Source: Pseudomonas rubra
GTDB taxonomy: Bacteria; Pseudomonadota; Gammaproteobacteria; Pseudomonadales; Pseudomonadaceae
Assembly: GCF_028656935.1 (NCBI RefSeq)
Contig: NZ_JAMDGZ010000043.1
Location: forward strand, 1-64,000
Length of the DNA stretch: 64,000 nucleotides
Direction of reading: 5' to 3'
In this document: in pieces, positions 1 through 8,331 of the stretch
Numbering within the stretch: the first letter of the stretch is position 1
Layout: every line of letters begins with the position of its first letter
Notes under the pieces: generated by a model
What the model saw: only the letters and a program-made list of their open reading frames with translations
Told to the model about the DNA's origin: nothing
Database searches by the model: none
Program-made: the position numbers and the translations under genes

Positions 1-345
1 CGAGCAAGGTGAAAAAAGCTACAGTCGAATAAGGCTGACAACGCCGGCCCTCACAGGCCATGGCACGTTGCAACAAATGTGGGGGCCGGCCTTGCCGGCG
101 ATGCGCCGCGTGGGCGGCGCTCGATCTCAAGAGCGCTACAAGCCTTACGGCTTACACTTGATAGGCTTTACCCCACTTCCGAACCCTGCACGCAGCGTGG
201 TCGCCACCGGCCATGTGCCCCACGGCATCAGCAACGAACCCACCCTGGGCTAAGGGCCAAACCTCGGCGCCGGATGACCCTGCGGCTGATCTTGGCGCTG
301 CTAAGCTGAAGCTTGCTCTGCCGTAGTGGCAGTCGAGGAGGTCGA
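1..345. other. Gene-poor left edge
   Basis: No gene is supported here. Short open frames cross the REP element, but they have no ribosome-binding site and no recognisable protein. The region may hold the 3' flank of a gene left of the window and the promoter of the universal stress gene at 346. A GAGGAGG-like ribosome-binding site lies at about 334-341. Confidence 0.5.
78..104. repeat. REP element, GCCGGCC..GGCCGGC class
   Basis: GTGGGGGCCGGCCTTGCCGG followed by CGATG is the typical Pseudomonas REP form GTGGGAGCCGGCCTTGCCGGCGATG. The same class recurs at 14504 and 35627. Confidence 0.75.
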
Positions 346-843
346 ATGATCCGTTCCATGCTCTATGCCACTGACCTCGGTGTGTACGCTCCTTTTGTCC
401 TGCAACACGCGCTGGCGCTGGCGCGGACTTTCAATGCAGAGCTCTACGTCATTCATGCAGTCGAGCCTATGGGCCAGTTCGCCGAATCGCTGCTGCAAAG
501 CTACCTGGACGAGCAGACCCTCGATGAGCTGCACAGCGAAGGCGTGACGACGGTCATGGCCAACATCGAACAGCGGGTTCTGGAAAACTTTCGTGACGAA
601 TTAGGTGAGGAGGCCGACCTGGCCCTGATCAAGGCCGTGCGCGTGCGCCAGGGCGACCCGGCCCAGGTGATTCTTGAACAGGCCCAGCGCTTGAGTGTCG
701 ACCTGCTGATCTTCGGCAGCCACAGCCAGGGCGCTGGCGTCGACATTCCGATTGGGCGCACCGCCGTTCGCCTGCTGCAGTTGTCGCCGGTGCCGGTGTA
801 TATGGTGCCGCTGGCTCAGCACCTTGGGCGTAGGAAGTCCTGA
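346..843 (+). CDS. Universal stress protein, single Usp domain
   Basis: A 165-residue UspA-superfamily protein. It opens with MIRSMLYATDLG, the family's first beta strand with its conserved Asp. It closes with the nucleotide-binding loop pattern GSHSQGAG...IGRTAVRLLQLSPVPVYMV, which matches the G-x2-G-x9-G(S/T) signature region. The start at 346 is preferred because GAGGAGG lies just upstream; an in-frame upstream codon would add eleven residues and has no such site. Proteins of this type bind ATP or AMP and help cells survive stress; the ligand cannot be predicted. It lies immediately before cysB, as in other pseudomonads. Confidence 0.85.
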   Translation: MIRSMLYATDLGVYAPFVLQHALALARTFNAELYVIHAVEPMGQFAESLLQSYLDEQTLDELHSEGVTTVMANIEQRVLENFRDELGEEADLALIKAVRVRQGDPAQVILEQAQRLSVDLLIFGSHSQGAGVDIPIGRTAVRLLQLSPVPVYMVPLAQHLGRRKS

Positions 844-966
844 CCTGCTGCGTAGGTGCGTTCCTAAAAGACTGCTAAAATAGTTCTAGATTTATTCTTC
901 AAACCACTAATATAGTTATAAATCGTCGCTGCTGCCGGTGACGCCCAGCTGATTTGAGGGATACCT
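844..966 (+). promoter_or_regulatory. AT-rich cysB promoter region
   Basis: After the stress gene the base composition turns AT-rich (around 880-925, with TATAGTTATAAAT at about 911-923), unlike the GC-rich flanks. This is the likely cysB promoter. CysB proteins commonly bind such DNA upstream of their own gene, so autoregulation is plausible but inferred. GAGGG before 967 is the ribosome-binding site. Confidence 0.5.
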
Positions 967-1941
967 ATGAAGCTTCAACAATTGCGCTACATCTGGGAAG
1001 TGGCGCACCACGACCTCAACGTCTCCGCGACGGCGCAGAGCCTGTACACCTCCCAGCCTGGCATCAGTAAACAGATCCGCCTGCTCGAAGACGAGCTGGG
1101 CGTCGAAGTGTTCGCCCGCAGCGGCAAGCACCTGACCCGCGTGACCCCGGCCGGTGAGCGGATTATCACCACCGCTGGCGAGATCCTGCGCAAGGTCGAA
1201 AGCATCAAGCAGATCGCCCAGGAATTCTCCAACGAGAAGAAGGGCACCCTGTCGATCGCCACTACCCACACCCAGGCGCGTTATGCACTGCCGCCGGTGA
1301 TCAGCAGCTTCATCAAGCAGTACCCGGAAGTGGCCCTGCACATGCACCAGGGCTCGCCCATGCAGATCGCCGAAATGGCTGCTGACGGTACCGTCGATTT
1401 CGCCATTGCCACCGAAGCGCTGGAGCTGTTCGGCGACCTGGTGATGATGCCGTGCTACCGCTGGAACCGCTGCGTGGTGGTACCCCAGGGTCACCCGCTG
1501 ACCAAGCTTCCCAAGCTCACCCTCGAAGCGCTGGCCGAGTATCCGATCGTCACCTATGTGTTTGGTTTCACCGGTCGCTCCAAGCTCGACGAAGCTTTCA
1601 GCCACCGTGGCCTGACCCCGAAAGTGGTGTTCACCGCCGCCGACGCCGACGTGATCAAGACCTATGTACGCTTGGGCCTGGGCGTGGGTATCGTGGCCAA
1701 GATGGCGGTCGACACCAAGCTCGACAATGACCTGGTGGTGCTCGATGCCAGCGAGCTGTTCGAGTCCAGTGTGACCAAGATCGGTTTCCGTCGTGGCACC
1801 TTCCTGCGCGGCTTCATGTGCGACTTCATCGAGAAGTTCGCCCCCCACTTGACCCGCGAAGTGATGGCCAAGGCGATCCAGTGCCACAACAAGCAAGAGC
1901 TCGAAGAGCTGTTCGAAGGTGTGGAACTGCCCGTGCATTGA
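967..1941 (+). CDS. cysB: LysR-type regulator CysB
   Basis: A 324-residue LysR-family activator, the normal CysB length. The start MKLQQLRYIWEVA and the helix-turn-helix (about residues 18-40, LNVSATAQSLYTSQPGISKQ) are characteristic of CysB rather than other LysR proteins. Residues 90-300 form the inducer-binding domain, with the TTHTQARYALP segment typical of CysB (around residues 100-110), where N-acetylserine or sulfate/thiosulfate is sensed. In relatives it activates sulfate uptake and cysteine biosynthesis genes. cysH lies 3.4 kb downstream, separated by a two-component system. A strong terminator follows the gene. Confidence 0.97.
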   Translation: MKLQQLRYIWEVAHHDLNVSATAQSLYTSQPGISKQIRLLEDELGVEVFARSGKHLTRVTPAGERIITTAGEILRKVESIKQIAQEFSNEKKGTLSIATTHTQARYALPPVISSFIKQYPEVALHMHQGSPMQIAEMAADGTVDFAIATEALELFGDLVMMPCYRWNRCVVVPQGHPLTKLPKLTLEALAEYPIVTYVFGFTGRSKLDEAFSHRGLTPKVVFTAADADVIKTYVRLGLGVGIVAKMAVDTKLDNDLVVLDASELFESSVTKIGFRRGTFLRGFMCDFIEKFAPHLTREVMAKAIQCHNKQELEELFEGVELPVH

Positions 1942-1963
1942 TCATCGCGCCAAGCGCGCACTG

Positions 1964-2002
1964 AAAAATGCCCGTCAGGCTGCCTGACGGGCATTTTTGT
2001 TT
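1964..2002 (+). terminator. Rho-independent terminator of cysB
   Basis: AAAAATGCCCGTCAGGC (1964-1980) pairs with TGCCTGACGGGCATTTTT (1981-1998) and a T-rich tail follows. The A-rich 5' side means it could also act in the opposite direction. Confidence 0.93.
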
Positions 2003-2167
2003 TCAGAGGGGTGCAAAGGTGTGATGGCTGTCCAAAAAAGAAAACAATCGGAAATTTCTCTTTTGGTTTCGGATGTGTCTGGTAGGTCGTGGCGACGCCG
2101 CTGTCGATAATGGCGGGCATGGCGATGTTAGATTGCCGCTATCTGATTGGCATTGGCTGGAGCCCTT

Positions 2168-2791
2168 ATGCAAAAAGCGCTAATTGTCGATGATCACCCC
2201 TTCATTCGTTCAAGCGTCAGCCTGTTACTCCAGGGCGAACGCTTCGAAGTGGCGCAGACCGACAACGGAATCGATGCTGTGCGCCTGGCCCGGGACCTGC
2301 AGCCGGATTTACTGATTCTGGATATCAGCATGCCGGGGCTGGATGGCCTGGAAGTCATGCGCCGCATCAGGGCCATGGGGCTGCAGGTGAAAATCCTGAT
2401 TCTGACCTCGCAATTGGCGGAGTACTTTTCCATCCGCTGCATGCGTGCCGGTGCCATCGGTTTCGTCTCCAAGACCGATGACCTGAGTGAACTGGGCAAG
2501 GCCGTGCAGGCGGTGATGTCCGGGTACAGTTACTTTCCGGAAGTGGCCTTGAGCTCGGTAAGGAAAGTCGATTTCTGTCTGTCTGAAGCCGAGTGTATCG
2601 CCAGGCTGACCGACCGTGAGGTGCTGATTTTGCAGCAGCTTGCGCGCGGCTTGAGCAACAAGGCGATTGGCGAGGCGATGTTGCTGAGCAACAAGACCGT
2701 CAGTACCTATAAAACCCGGCTGATCGAAAAGCTGCGGGTCTCCTCGTTGGTGGATCTGGCGGATGTCGCCAAACGCAATCAGCTCATCTAG
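2168..2791 (+). CDS. Response regulator, NarL/BvgA/EvgA type
   Basis: A 207-residue two-domain regulator. The receiver has the acidic pair at D8-D9 (IVDDHPF), the phospho-acceptor D52 in LILDISMPG and the conserved Lys in GFVSKTDDL. The C-terminal part (from about residue 138) is a LuxR/NarL-type helix-turn-helix: LTDREVLILQQLARGLSNKAIGE followed by SNKTVSTYKTRL. The start at 2168 has GGAG upstream; an earlier TTG at 2147 is less likely. It overlaps the following kinase gene, so the two form one operon and one phosphorelay resembling EvgA-EvgS or BvgA-BvgS. Target genes are unknown. Confidence 0.9.
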   Translation: MQKALIVDDHPFIRSSVSLLLQGERFEVAQTDNGIDAVRLARDLQPDLLILDISMPGLDGLEVMRRIRAMGLQVKILILTSQLAEYFSIRCMRAGAIGFVSKTDDLSELGKAVQAVMSGYSYFPEVALSSVRKVDFCLSEAECIARLTDREVLILQQLARGLSNKAIGEAMLLSNKTVSTYKTRLIEKLRVSSLVDLADVAKRNQLI

Positions 2792-5309
2792 GGTGTCGGG
2801 CGGGGTAGTTGGCAGGCTGTTGCAATGGGGGGTGATGCTGGTGCTGCTTGGCCAGGCACTGCCTGGTGTCGCCGAGCATGCTTACCGGCCAGCGGTGACC
2901 GCCCTTGAGGCGCAGCGCCAGTTGCCATTGAGCAACGAGCAGGTACGCTGGCTGTGGCGCCAGCGGGTGCTGCGAGTCGGCACCTTGACGCCCGAGGGTG
3001 CGCCCTGTGACGGCAAGCTCAAGGACAGTCGCGACCAGGGCATGAGTGGCGACTACGTCGAGCTGATCGGCCAGTTGCTCAATTTGCAGGTGCGTTTGCA
3101 GCGTTACGACACCTACGCCCAATTGCTGCAGGCGCTCAAGTCGCAGGAAATCGACCTGATCGGTGCGCTCAGCGCCCAGCAAGCCGAGGCAGCGGGCCTG
3201 TTGCTGTCTGTGCCCTATGCCCAGGAGTTGCCGGTGCTGGTGACACGGGTAGGGGCGGTGCGCAGCGTCAACCCGGGGCAGGCCGGTACGCGCCTGGTGT
3301 ACCTGGACGGGCAGGCGGGTGCCGATGATCTGCAGTCGGCGTTTCCTGAGGCCGAAATCACCACGGTGGACTCCACCCGTACTGCCTTGGGCGCAGTGGC
3401 GCTGGGGTTAGCCGACGGTTTTCTGGGCAGCGCCCAGGGCCATGCCCTGGGCTTTGCCATGGCACATGATCAGACGCTCATGCAGCAGGTGGTCAACATC
3501 GCCCTGGCCGCGATCAGTGCCGAGCAGCGCCAGCAGATCAAGCAGCGCTGGGATGACTTGGGGATCAAGCTGCACCTGGCCGAGCCTTCGCAACTGGCCA
3601 GTGCTCTCAAACTGGCCGACAGCTACTGGCATCACCATCGGCGCCTGATCAGCCAAGGCATTGCCCTGGTGGCCAGTCTGCTGGCCCTGGCCCTGGTGTG
3701 GATTCATTACCTGCGTCAATCGGTGCGCCGCTGTGTGCGCGCCGAACAGGCCATGGCACAGCTGTACGAGGCGCTGCAGCAGGCCAAGAATGAGGCCGAT
3801 GCGGCCAATCAGGCCAAGACCAGCTTCCTGGCGACCATGAGCCACGAAATTCGCACGCCGATGAATGCCGTGCTGGGGATGCTGGAGTTGGCGTTGAAAA
3901 AGGCCGACCAGGGGGTGATCGACCGATTGGCCATCGATGTGGCCTCCAGTTCGGCGCGAGGGTTGCTGGAGTTGCTCGGTGACATTCTCGACGTGACCCG
4001 CATCGAGTCTGGCCATCTGACGCTGACGCCGGAGCCTGCGTCGTTACGCAAGCAGATAGAGAGCGTGGCGCGGATGTTCGAGCATCAGGCTCAGCAAAAA
4101 GGCTTGCAACTGCGGGTGCTGGTCGATGGTCCGGCAGAGCATGAAGTGTTGCTTGATCCGCTGCGCTTCAAGCAGGTGCTGTCCAACCTGCTGAGCAATG
4201 CCATCAAGTTCACCCAGCGGGGGGAAATTCGTATCCGCCTGGCCGTGCGTCTGCAAGGTCATGCGCTGGCCGTCAGCCTGGCGGTGGAGGACACCGGCGA
4301 GGGTATCGCTCCGGCCGACCTGGCACGGGTGGGCACCCCCTGGTGCCGGGCCGCCAACAACCGTCAGTCGGCCCGCAGCGGTGCAGGGCTGGGCTTGAGT
4401 ATCAGTCGTACGCTCTGCGAAATGATGGGCGGGCAGTTGCACATCGAGAGCACTCAGGGCCTGGGTACGCGAATCAGCGTCGAGCTGACCCTGCCGGTGG
4501 TGGCTGCAGCCAATGTCCGTGTGCCCAGGGCTGGCGCTGCGATGGCGGTGCCCAGGGGGCGGCGGTTGAGTGTTCTGGTTGTTGATGATTACCCGGCCAA
4601 TCGCATTCTGTTGCTGCAGCAACTGAGCTATCTGGGCCACCATGCCCGGGCCTGCGAGCAGGGTGGTGACGCCTTGCGCATCTGGCTGGGGGGCGGTTTC
4701 GATGTGCTGATCAGTGACTGCAATATGCCGGTGCTTTCAGGTTACGAGCTGGTGCGTGCAATCCGTGAAGATGAACGTCGTCGGCACAAGTCCAAGGCGT
4801 TGATTATCGGGATGACCGCCAATGCCCAGGTCGATGAGCGGCGCCGCTGCCTGGCCTCGGGCATGGACCTGTGCCTGTTCAAGCCCACCAGCATCCAGGT
4901 GCTGGCCGACGCCCTGGGGCTTGCCGATGAGAGCGCGGCGGCCGTAGCCGGTCAGGCCCGGCAACGCCCCGAGGGAGTGGACCTGATGGCCCTGGAGCAA
5001 CTGACCGGGGGCAACCAGGCCAGCATGAAAGCCTTGTTGGGCGATTTGCTGCTGAGCATCGAGCAGGACCTGGGAGGGCTCGATGGCCTGCGCCTCAGTG
5101 GCGAGCTGGGTGGTCTGGCTGATCTGGTGCACCGGATCAAGGGCGGTGCGCGGATGATCCGGGCGCGCGCCTTGCTGGACGCCTGCGCGCAACTGGAACA
5201 GGCTTGCAGCAACTGCGCGCCGAACCAGCAGCTGTGGCGGTTGGTCGATCAGCTATGCGATGCCATGGCGCACCTGCAGAGCAGCCTGTCGCGCTACTGC
5301 AGTGCCTAG
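2763..5309 (+). CDS. Hybrid sensor kinase, EvgS/BvgS-like
   Basis: An 848-residue unorthodox kinase. Domains in order: an N-terminal hydrophobic segment, one periplasmic solute-binding domain (SBP_bac_3-like, about 50-280), a membrane helix at about 295-315, a short coiled coil, a HisKA domain with H361 in MSHEIRTPMNAVLGM, an ATPase domain (DTGEGIAP and GAGLGLSIS), a receiver with phospho-acceptor D652 in LISDCNMPVLSG, and a C-terminal HPt domain with H790 in LVHRIKGG. Phosphate should pass H361-D652-H790 to the regulator encoded upstream. The start is uncertain: ATG 2763 lies inside the upstream gene, and GTG 2793 would give a cleaner signal peptide. Only one solute-binding domain is seen, whereas BvgS and EvgS have two. 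The ligand is unknown. Confidence 0.92.
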   Translation: MSPNAISSSRVSGGVVGRLLQWGVMLVLLGQALPGVAEHAYRPAVTALEAQRQLPLSNEQVRWLWRQRVLRVGTLTPEGAPCDGKLKDSRDQGMSGDYVELIGQLLNLQVRLQRYDTYAQLLQALKSQEIDLIGALSAQQAEAAGLLLSVPYAQELPVLVTRVGAVRSVNPGQAGTRLVYLDGQAGADDLQSAFPEAEITTVDSTRTALGAVALGLADGFLGSAQGHALGFAMAHDQTLMQQVVNIALAAISAEQRQQIKQRWDDLGIKLHLAEPSQLASALKLADSYWHHHRRLISQGIALVASLLALALVWIHYLRQSVRRCVRAEQAMAQLYEALQQAKNEADAANQAKTSFLATMSHEIRTPMNAVLGMLELALKKADQGVIDRLAIDVASSSARGLLELLGDILDVTRIESGHLTLTPEPASLRKQIESVARMFEHQAQQKGLQLRVLVDGPAEHEVLLDPLRFKQVLSNLLSNAIKFTQRGEIRIRLAVRLQGHALAVSLAVEDTGEGIAPADLARVGTPWCRAANNRQSARSGAGLGLSISRTLCEMMGGQLHIESTQGLGTRISVELTLPVVAAANVRVPRAGAAMAVPRGRRLSVLVVDDYPANRILLLQQLSYLGHHARACEQGGDALRIWLGGGFDVLISDCNMPVLSGYELVRAIREDERRRHKSKALIIGMTANAQVDERRRCLASGMDLCLFKPTSIQVLADALGLADESAAAVAGQARQRPEGVDLMALEQLTGGNQASMKALLGDLLLSIEQDLGGLDGLRLSGELGGLADLVHRIKGGARMIRARALLDACAQLEQACSNCAPNQQLWRLVDQLCDAMAHLQSSLSRYCSA

Positions 5310-5311
5310 GC

Positions 5312-5346
5312 GATCAGCCCTTGGTGATCAGCCCTTGGTGATCAGG
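5312..5346. repeat. 14-base tandem repeat at the end of cysH
   Basis: GATCAGCCCTTGGT occurs twice in a row (5312-5325 and 5326-5339), then GATCAGG begins a third copy. The repeat includes the last codons and stop of cysH, so the end of the gene has been duplicated just past its stop codon. Confidence 0.85.
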
Positions 5347-6062
5347 TTGCCGGCGTGCAGCCCGCATTCCTTCTGGGTCGACTCTTCCCACCACCAGCGG
5401 CCTTCGCGTTCGTGCTGGTTCGGCAGCACCGGGCGGGTGCAGGGTTCGCAGCCGATGCTGATGAAGCCGCGCTCGTGCAGGCTGTTGTAGGGCAGCTCGA
5501 GCATGCGGATATAGCCCCAGACTTCTTCGCTGCTCATCTGCGCCAGCGGGTTGAACTTGTACAGGGTGTGCTCGGGGGTGGAGAAGGCGCTGTCGATCTC
5601 CAGTGCGGCCACCTGGCTGCGGGTGCCCGGGCTCTGGTCACGGCGCTGGCCGGTGGCCCAGGCGCTGACGGTGCTCAGTTTACGCCGCAGCGGTTCGATC
5701 TTGCGGATGCCACAGCACTCGCCATGGCCGTCCTTGTAGAAGCTGAACAGGCCTTTGTCTTTGACGAAGGGTTCGAGCTTGCTGTGGTCGGGGCTAAGGA
5801 TCTCGATCGGCAGCTTGTACTGTTCGCGCACCTGCTCAATGAAGCGGTAGGTTTCCGGGTGCAGGCGGCCGGTGTCGAGGCTGAACACCTTGACGTGCTT
5901 GTTGAGCTTCCAGGCCATGTCCACCAGCACCACGTCCTCGGCGCCGCTGAAGGAGATCCACAGGTCATCGCCAAAGTGCTCGAAGGCCAGCTTGAGGATG
6001 TCTTGCGGTGACTTGTTGGCGTAGGTCGCGGCCAGGGCGGCGACGTCGAAGGGTTGGCTCAT
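5328..6062 (-). CDS. cysH: Adenylylsulfate (APS) reductase CysH
   Basis: A 244-residue assimilatory reductase converting activated sulfate to sulfite. The ATP-pyrophosphatase-like loop FSGAEDVVLVD lies near residues 38-50. Two cysteine pairs, GECCGIRKIEPL and GCEPCTRPV, would ligate a 4Fe-4S cluster, which points to the APS-using type rather than the PAPS-using type of enterobacteria. The C-terminal ECGLH carries the catalytic Cys. The gene faces left, convergent with the sensor kinase gene. Its position near cysB is conserved in pseudomonads, and CysB control is likely. Confidence 0.96.
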   Translation of the reverse strand: MSQPFDVAALAATYANKSPQDILKLAFEHFGDDLWISFSGAEDVVLVDMAWKLNKHVKVFSLDTGRLHPETYRFIEQVREQYKLPIEILSPDHSKLEPFVKDKGLFSFYKDGHGECCGIRKIEPLRRKLSTVSAWATGQRRDQSPGTRSQVAALEIDSAFSTPEHTLYKFNPLAQMSSEEVWGYIRMLELPYNSLHERGFISIGCEPCTRPVLPNQHEREGRWWWEESTQKECGLHAGNLITKG

Positions 6063-6191
6063 CAGGCGGCTTCCGGTCTTTGAATGGCGCTTGGCGCTCG
6101 TAATGCCCTGATCTTAACAAAAATTGCCGGGGTAGACGCCGCGCATGTAGAGTGCGGCTTCCCATTTTTGGCGTTGTTCGAGGAGTGTGCT

Positions 6192-6809
6192 GTGGAAATT
6201 GCCTGTCTCGACCTGGAAGGTGTATTGGTCCCGGAAATCTGGATCGCCTTCGCGGAAAAAACCGGAATCGAATCGCTGCGGGCCACCACCCGCGACATCC
6301 CCGATTACGACGTGTTGATGAAACAGCGCCTGCGCATTCTCGATGAGCATGGCCTGAAGCTTTCCGATATCCAGGCCGTGATCGCCACGCTCAAACCGCT
6401 GGACGGTGCCATCGAATTCGTCGACTGGTTGCGCGAGCGCTTCCAGGTGGTGATTCTTTCCGACACCTTCTACGAGTTTTCCCAGCCGCTGATGCGTCAG
6501 CTGGGCTTCCCGGCGCTGCTCTGTCACCGCCTGATCACCGATGAAACCGACCGGGTCACCGGCTACCAGTTGCGCCAGAAAGACCCCAAGCGTCAGTCGG
6601 TGCTGGCCTTCAAGAGCCTGTACTACCGGGTGATTGCCGCCGGCGACTCGTACAACGACACCAGCATGCTCGGTGAAGCGGATGCAGGGATCCTGTTCCA
6701 TGCGCCGGACAACGTGATTCGCGAGTTTCCGCAGTTCCCGGCGGTGCATGATTTTGCTGCGCTCAAGCAGGAATTCATCAAGGCTTCGAATCGCTCGTTG
6801 AGCCTGTAA
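6192..6809 (+). CDS. thrH: Phosphoserine/homoserine phosphotransferase ThrH
   Basis: A 205-residue HAD-superfamily enzyme. The nucleophile motif CLDLEGVLVPEIW is at the N-terminus, with D and E in the places typical of ThrH. Motif II is VILSDTFYEF, and motif III/IV is AAGDSYNDTSML. ThrH dephosphorylates phosphoserine and can move the phosphate to homoserine, linking serine and threonine biosynthesis. The GTG start at 6192 is chosen because CGAGGAG lies just upstream and the resulting length matches ThrH; a longer reading from 6084 has no homologous N-terminus. It is divergent from cysH. Confidence 0.93.
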   Translation: MEIACLDLEGVLVPEIWIAFAEKTGIESLRATTRDIPDYDVLMKQRLRILDEHGLKLSDIQAVIATLKPLDGAIEFVDWLRERFQVVILSDTFYEFSQPLMRQLGFPALLCHRLITDETDRVTGYQLRQKDPKRQSVLAFKSLYYRVIAAGDSYNDTSMLGEADAGILFHAPDNVIREFPQFPAVHDFAALKQEFIKASNRSLSL

Positions 6810-6813
6810 GGCC

Positions 6814-6856
6814 ACCTGCTCCCACAAACCTGTGGGAGCGGGCTTGACCCGCGATG
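6814..6856. repeat. REP hairpin
   Basis: GCTCCCACAAACCTGTGGGAGC forms a hairpin followed by GGGCTTGACCCGCGATG, a REP core. It sits between convergent thrH and pabB and may end both transcripts. Confidence 0.8.
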
Positions 6857-6859
6857 TTT

Positions 6860-8203
6860 TTAGAGACCCTGCAAGGTCTCGAGCAACACCTTGACCTTGG
6901 TGATCGACTCCTCGTATTCAGCCTGCCAGTCCGAATCGGCCACCACTGCGCCACCGCCCCAGCAACACACCTGACCGTCCTTGACCAGCAAGCTGCGAAT
7001 GGCGATCGAGCTGTCCATTTCGCCGCGCACGTCCACATACAGCAACGACCCGCAATACAAGGCGCGACGGCTGGGTTCCAGTTCATCGATGATCTGCATG
7101 GCACGAATTTTCGGTGCGCCGGTGATCGAGCCGCCGGGGAAGCTGTCGGCGATCAGGTCCAGGGCATCCTTGCCAGCGGCCAAGCGGCCAGTGACGCTGC
7201 TGACCAAGTGATGCACGTTGGGGTAGCTTTCCAGGCTGAACAGCTCCGGCACCTGCACCGAGCCGATCTCGCAGGTACGCCCCAGGTCGTTGCGCAGCAG
7301 GTCGACGATCATCAGGTTCTCGGCGCGATCCTTGTCGCTGCCCAGCAGTTCGGCGGCGTTGCGCGCATCCTCGTCGGCATCGCGGCTGCGTGGCCGGGTA
7401 CCTTTGATCGGACGGGTTTCCACCTGGCCGTCACTGACCCGGATGAAACGCTCCGGCGAGAAGCTCAGCAGCGCGCTGCCATCGGCCAGCAACTGGAAGC
7501 CCGAATAGGGTGTCGGGCAGGCCTGGCGCAGGGCCTGGTAGGCGTGCCAGGGGTCGCCCTGGCAAGGTGCGCGAAAGCGCTGGGTCAGGTTGATCTGGTA
7601 GCAGTCGCCGGCATGAATGTACTGCTGTACCCGATCAAAGGCCTGGCGATAGCCGGCTGCGCTGATATCACCGCGCATCGGCGCTTGCAGCGAAAACCTG
7701 TCAACCTCGGCAGTTGTCGGCCCCTCGAACAGATCGATCAGGCGCTGGCGCTCGGCCTCGCCCAGGCTTGGGTGGAACAGCAACTGGCTGCGCTGTTGCT
7801 GGTGATCGCTGATCAGCGCCCAGGCATACAGGCCAAGGCTGGCATCGGCCAGGCCCAGGTCGTCGACGGCAAGGTTGGGCAGGTGCTCAAGGCGTCGGCC
7901 GAAATCGTAGCTCAAATAGCCAATCAGGCCGCCGGCAAACGGCAATTCAACGCCATCGGGCAGCTGCGCCAAGCCTAGCTGCGCCAGGCATGTGCGCAGG
8001 CGCTGCAAATAGGCGCTGCCGCTTTCTTCCTCTGTGGGTGCCAGGGTCTGCAGCGGCCAGGCGCTGAGCAGGTCGAAACGGCCGCGTTCGGCGGTTGGCC
8101 GGGCGCTGTCGAGCAGCACGGCGCCAGGTGCCTTGCGGATGCGCGCAAAGTAGGTCGCAGGGTCAGCCTGGTAGGGCAGGGGGTGGAGCGTACAGGTCGG
8201 CAT
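6860..8203 (-). CDS. pabB: Aminodeoxychorismate synthase component I
   Basis: A 447-residue chorismate-using enzyme that makes 4-amino-4-deoxychorismate for folate. The C-terminal half has the family signatures GTRPR, ENLMIVDLLRNDLG and FPGGSITGAPKIRAM. The N-terminal LPYQADPATYFARI and YLSYDFGRRLE segments fit PabB better than TrpE, and the length is that of stand-alone PabB. No pabA lies beside it, so the glutaminase subunit must be encoded elsewhere. The order cysH-thrH-pabB is conserved in Pseudomonas. Confidence 0.95.
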   Translation of the reverse strand: MPTCTLHPLPYQADPATYFARIRKAPGAVLLDSARPTAERGRFDLLSAWPLQTLAPTEEESGSAYLQRLRTCLAQLGLAQLPDGVELPFAGGLIGYLSYDFGRRLEHLPNLAVDDLGLADASLGLYAWALISDHQQQRSQLLFHPSLGEAERQRLIDLFEGPTTAEVDRFSLQAPMRGDISAAGYRQAFDRVQQYIHAGDCYQINLTQRFRAPCQGDPWHAYQALRQACPTPYSGFQLLADGSALLSFSPERFIRVSDGQVETRPIKGTRPRSRDADEDARNAAELLGSDKDRAENLMIVDLLRNDLGRTCEIGSVQVPELFSLESYPNVHHLVSSVTGRLAAGKDALDLIADSFPGGSITGAPKIRAMQIIDELEPSRRALYCGSLLYVDVRGEMDSSIAIRSLLVKDGQVCCWGGGAVVADSDWQAEYEESITKVKVLLETLQGL

Positions 8204-8331
8204 GCAAGTAACAGCTATGAATGCGGGGGAGGCGATTGTAGTCCCGTGTAGGAAATGCTCCTAGCGCTGACTACGACATTGAGTCTGCCGCCCGCGCCAG
8301 CCGGGCAGGCTGACGCGAACGGGCAGTGGAC

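Noticed and set aside
68..253. A 61-codon frame crossing the first REP
   Set aside because: It starts beside and reads through a REP, lacks a ribosome-binding site and matches nothing known to me.
6084..6191. N-terminal extension of thrH
   Set aside because: The extension overlaps the cysH promoter side and has no family likeness; GTG 6192 has a good ribosome-binding site.
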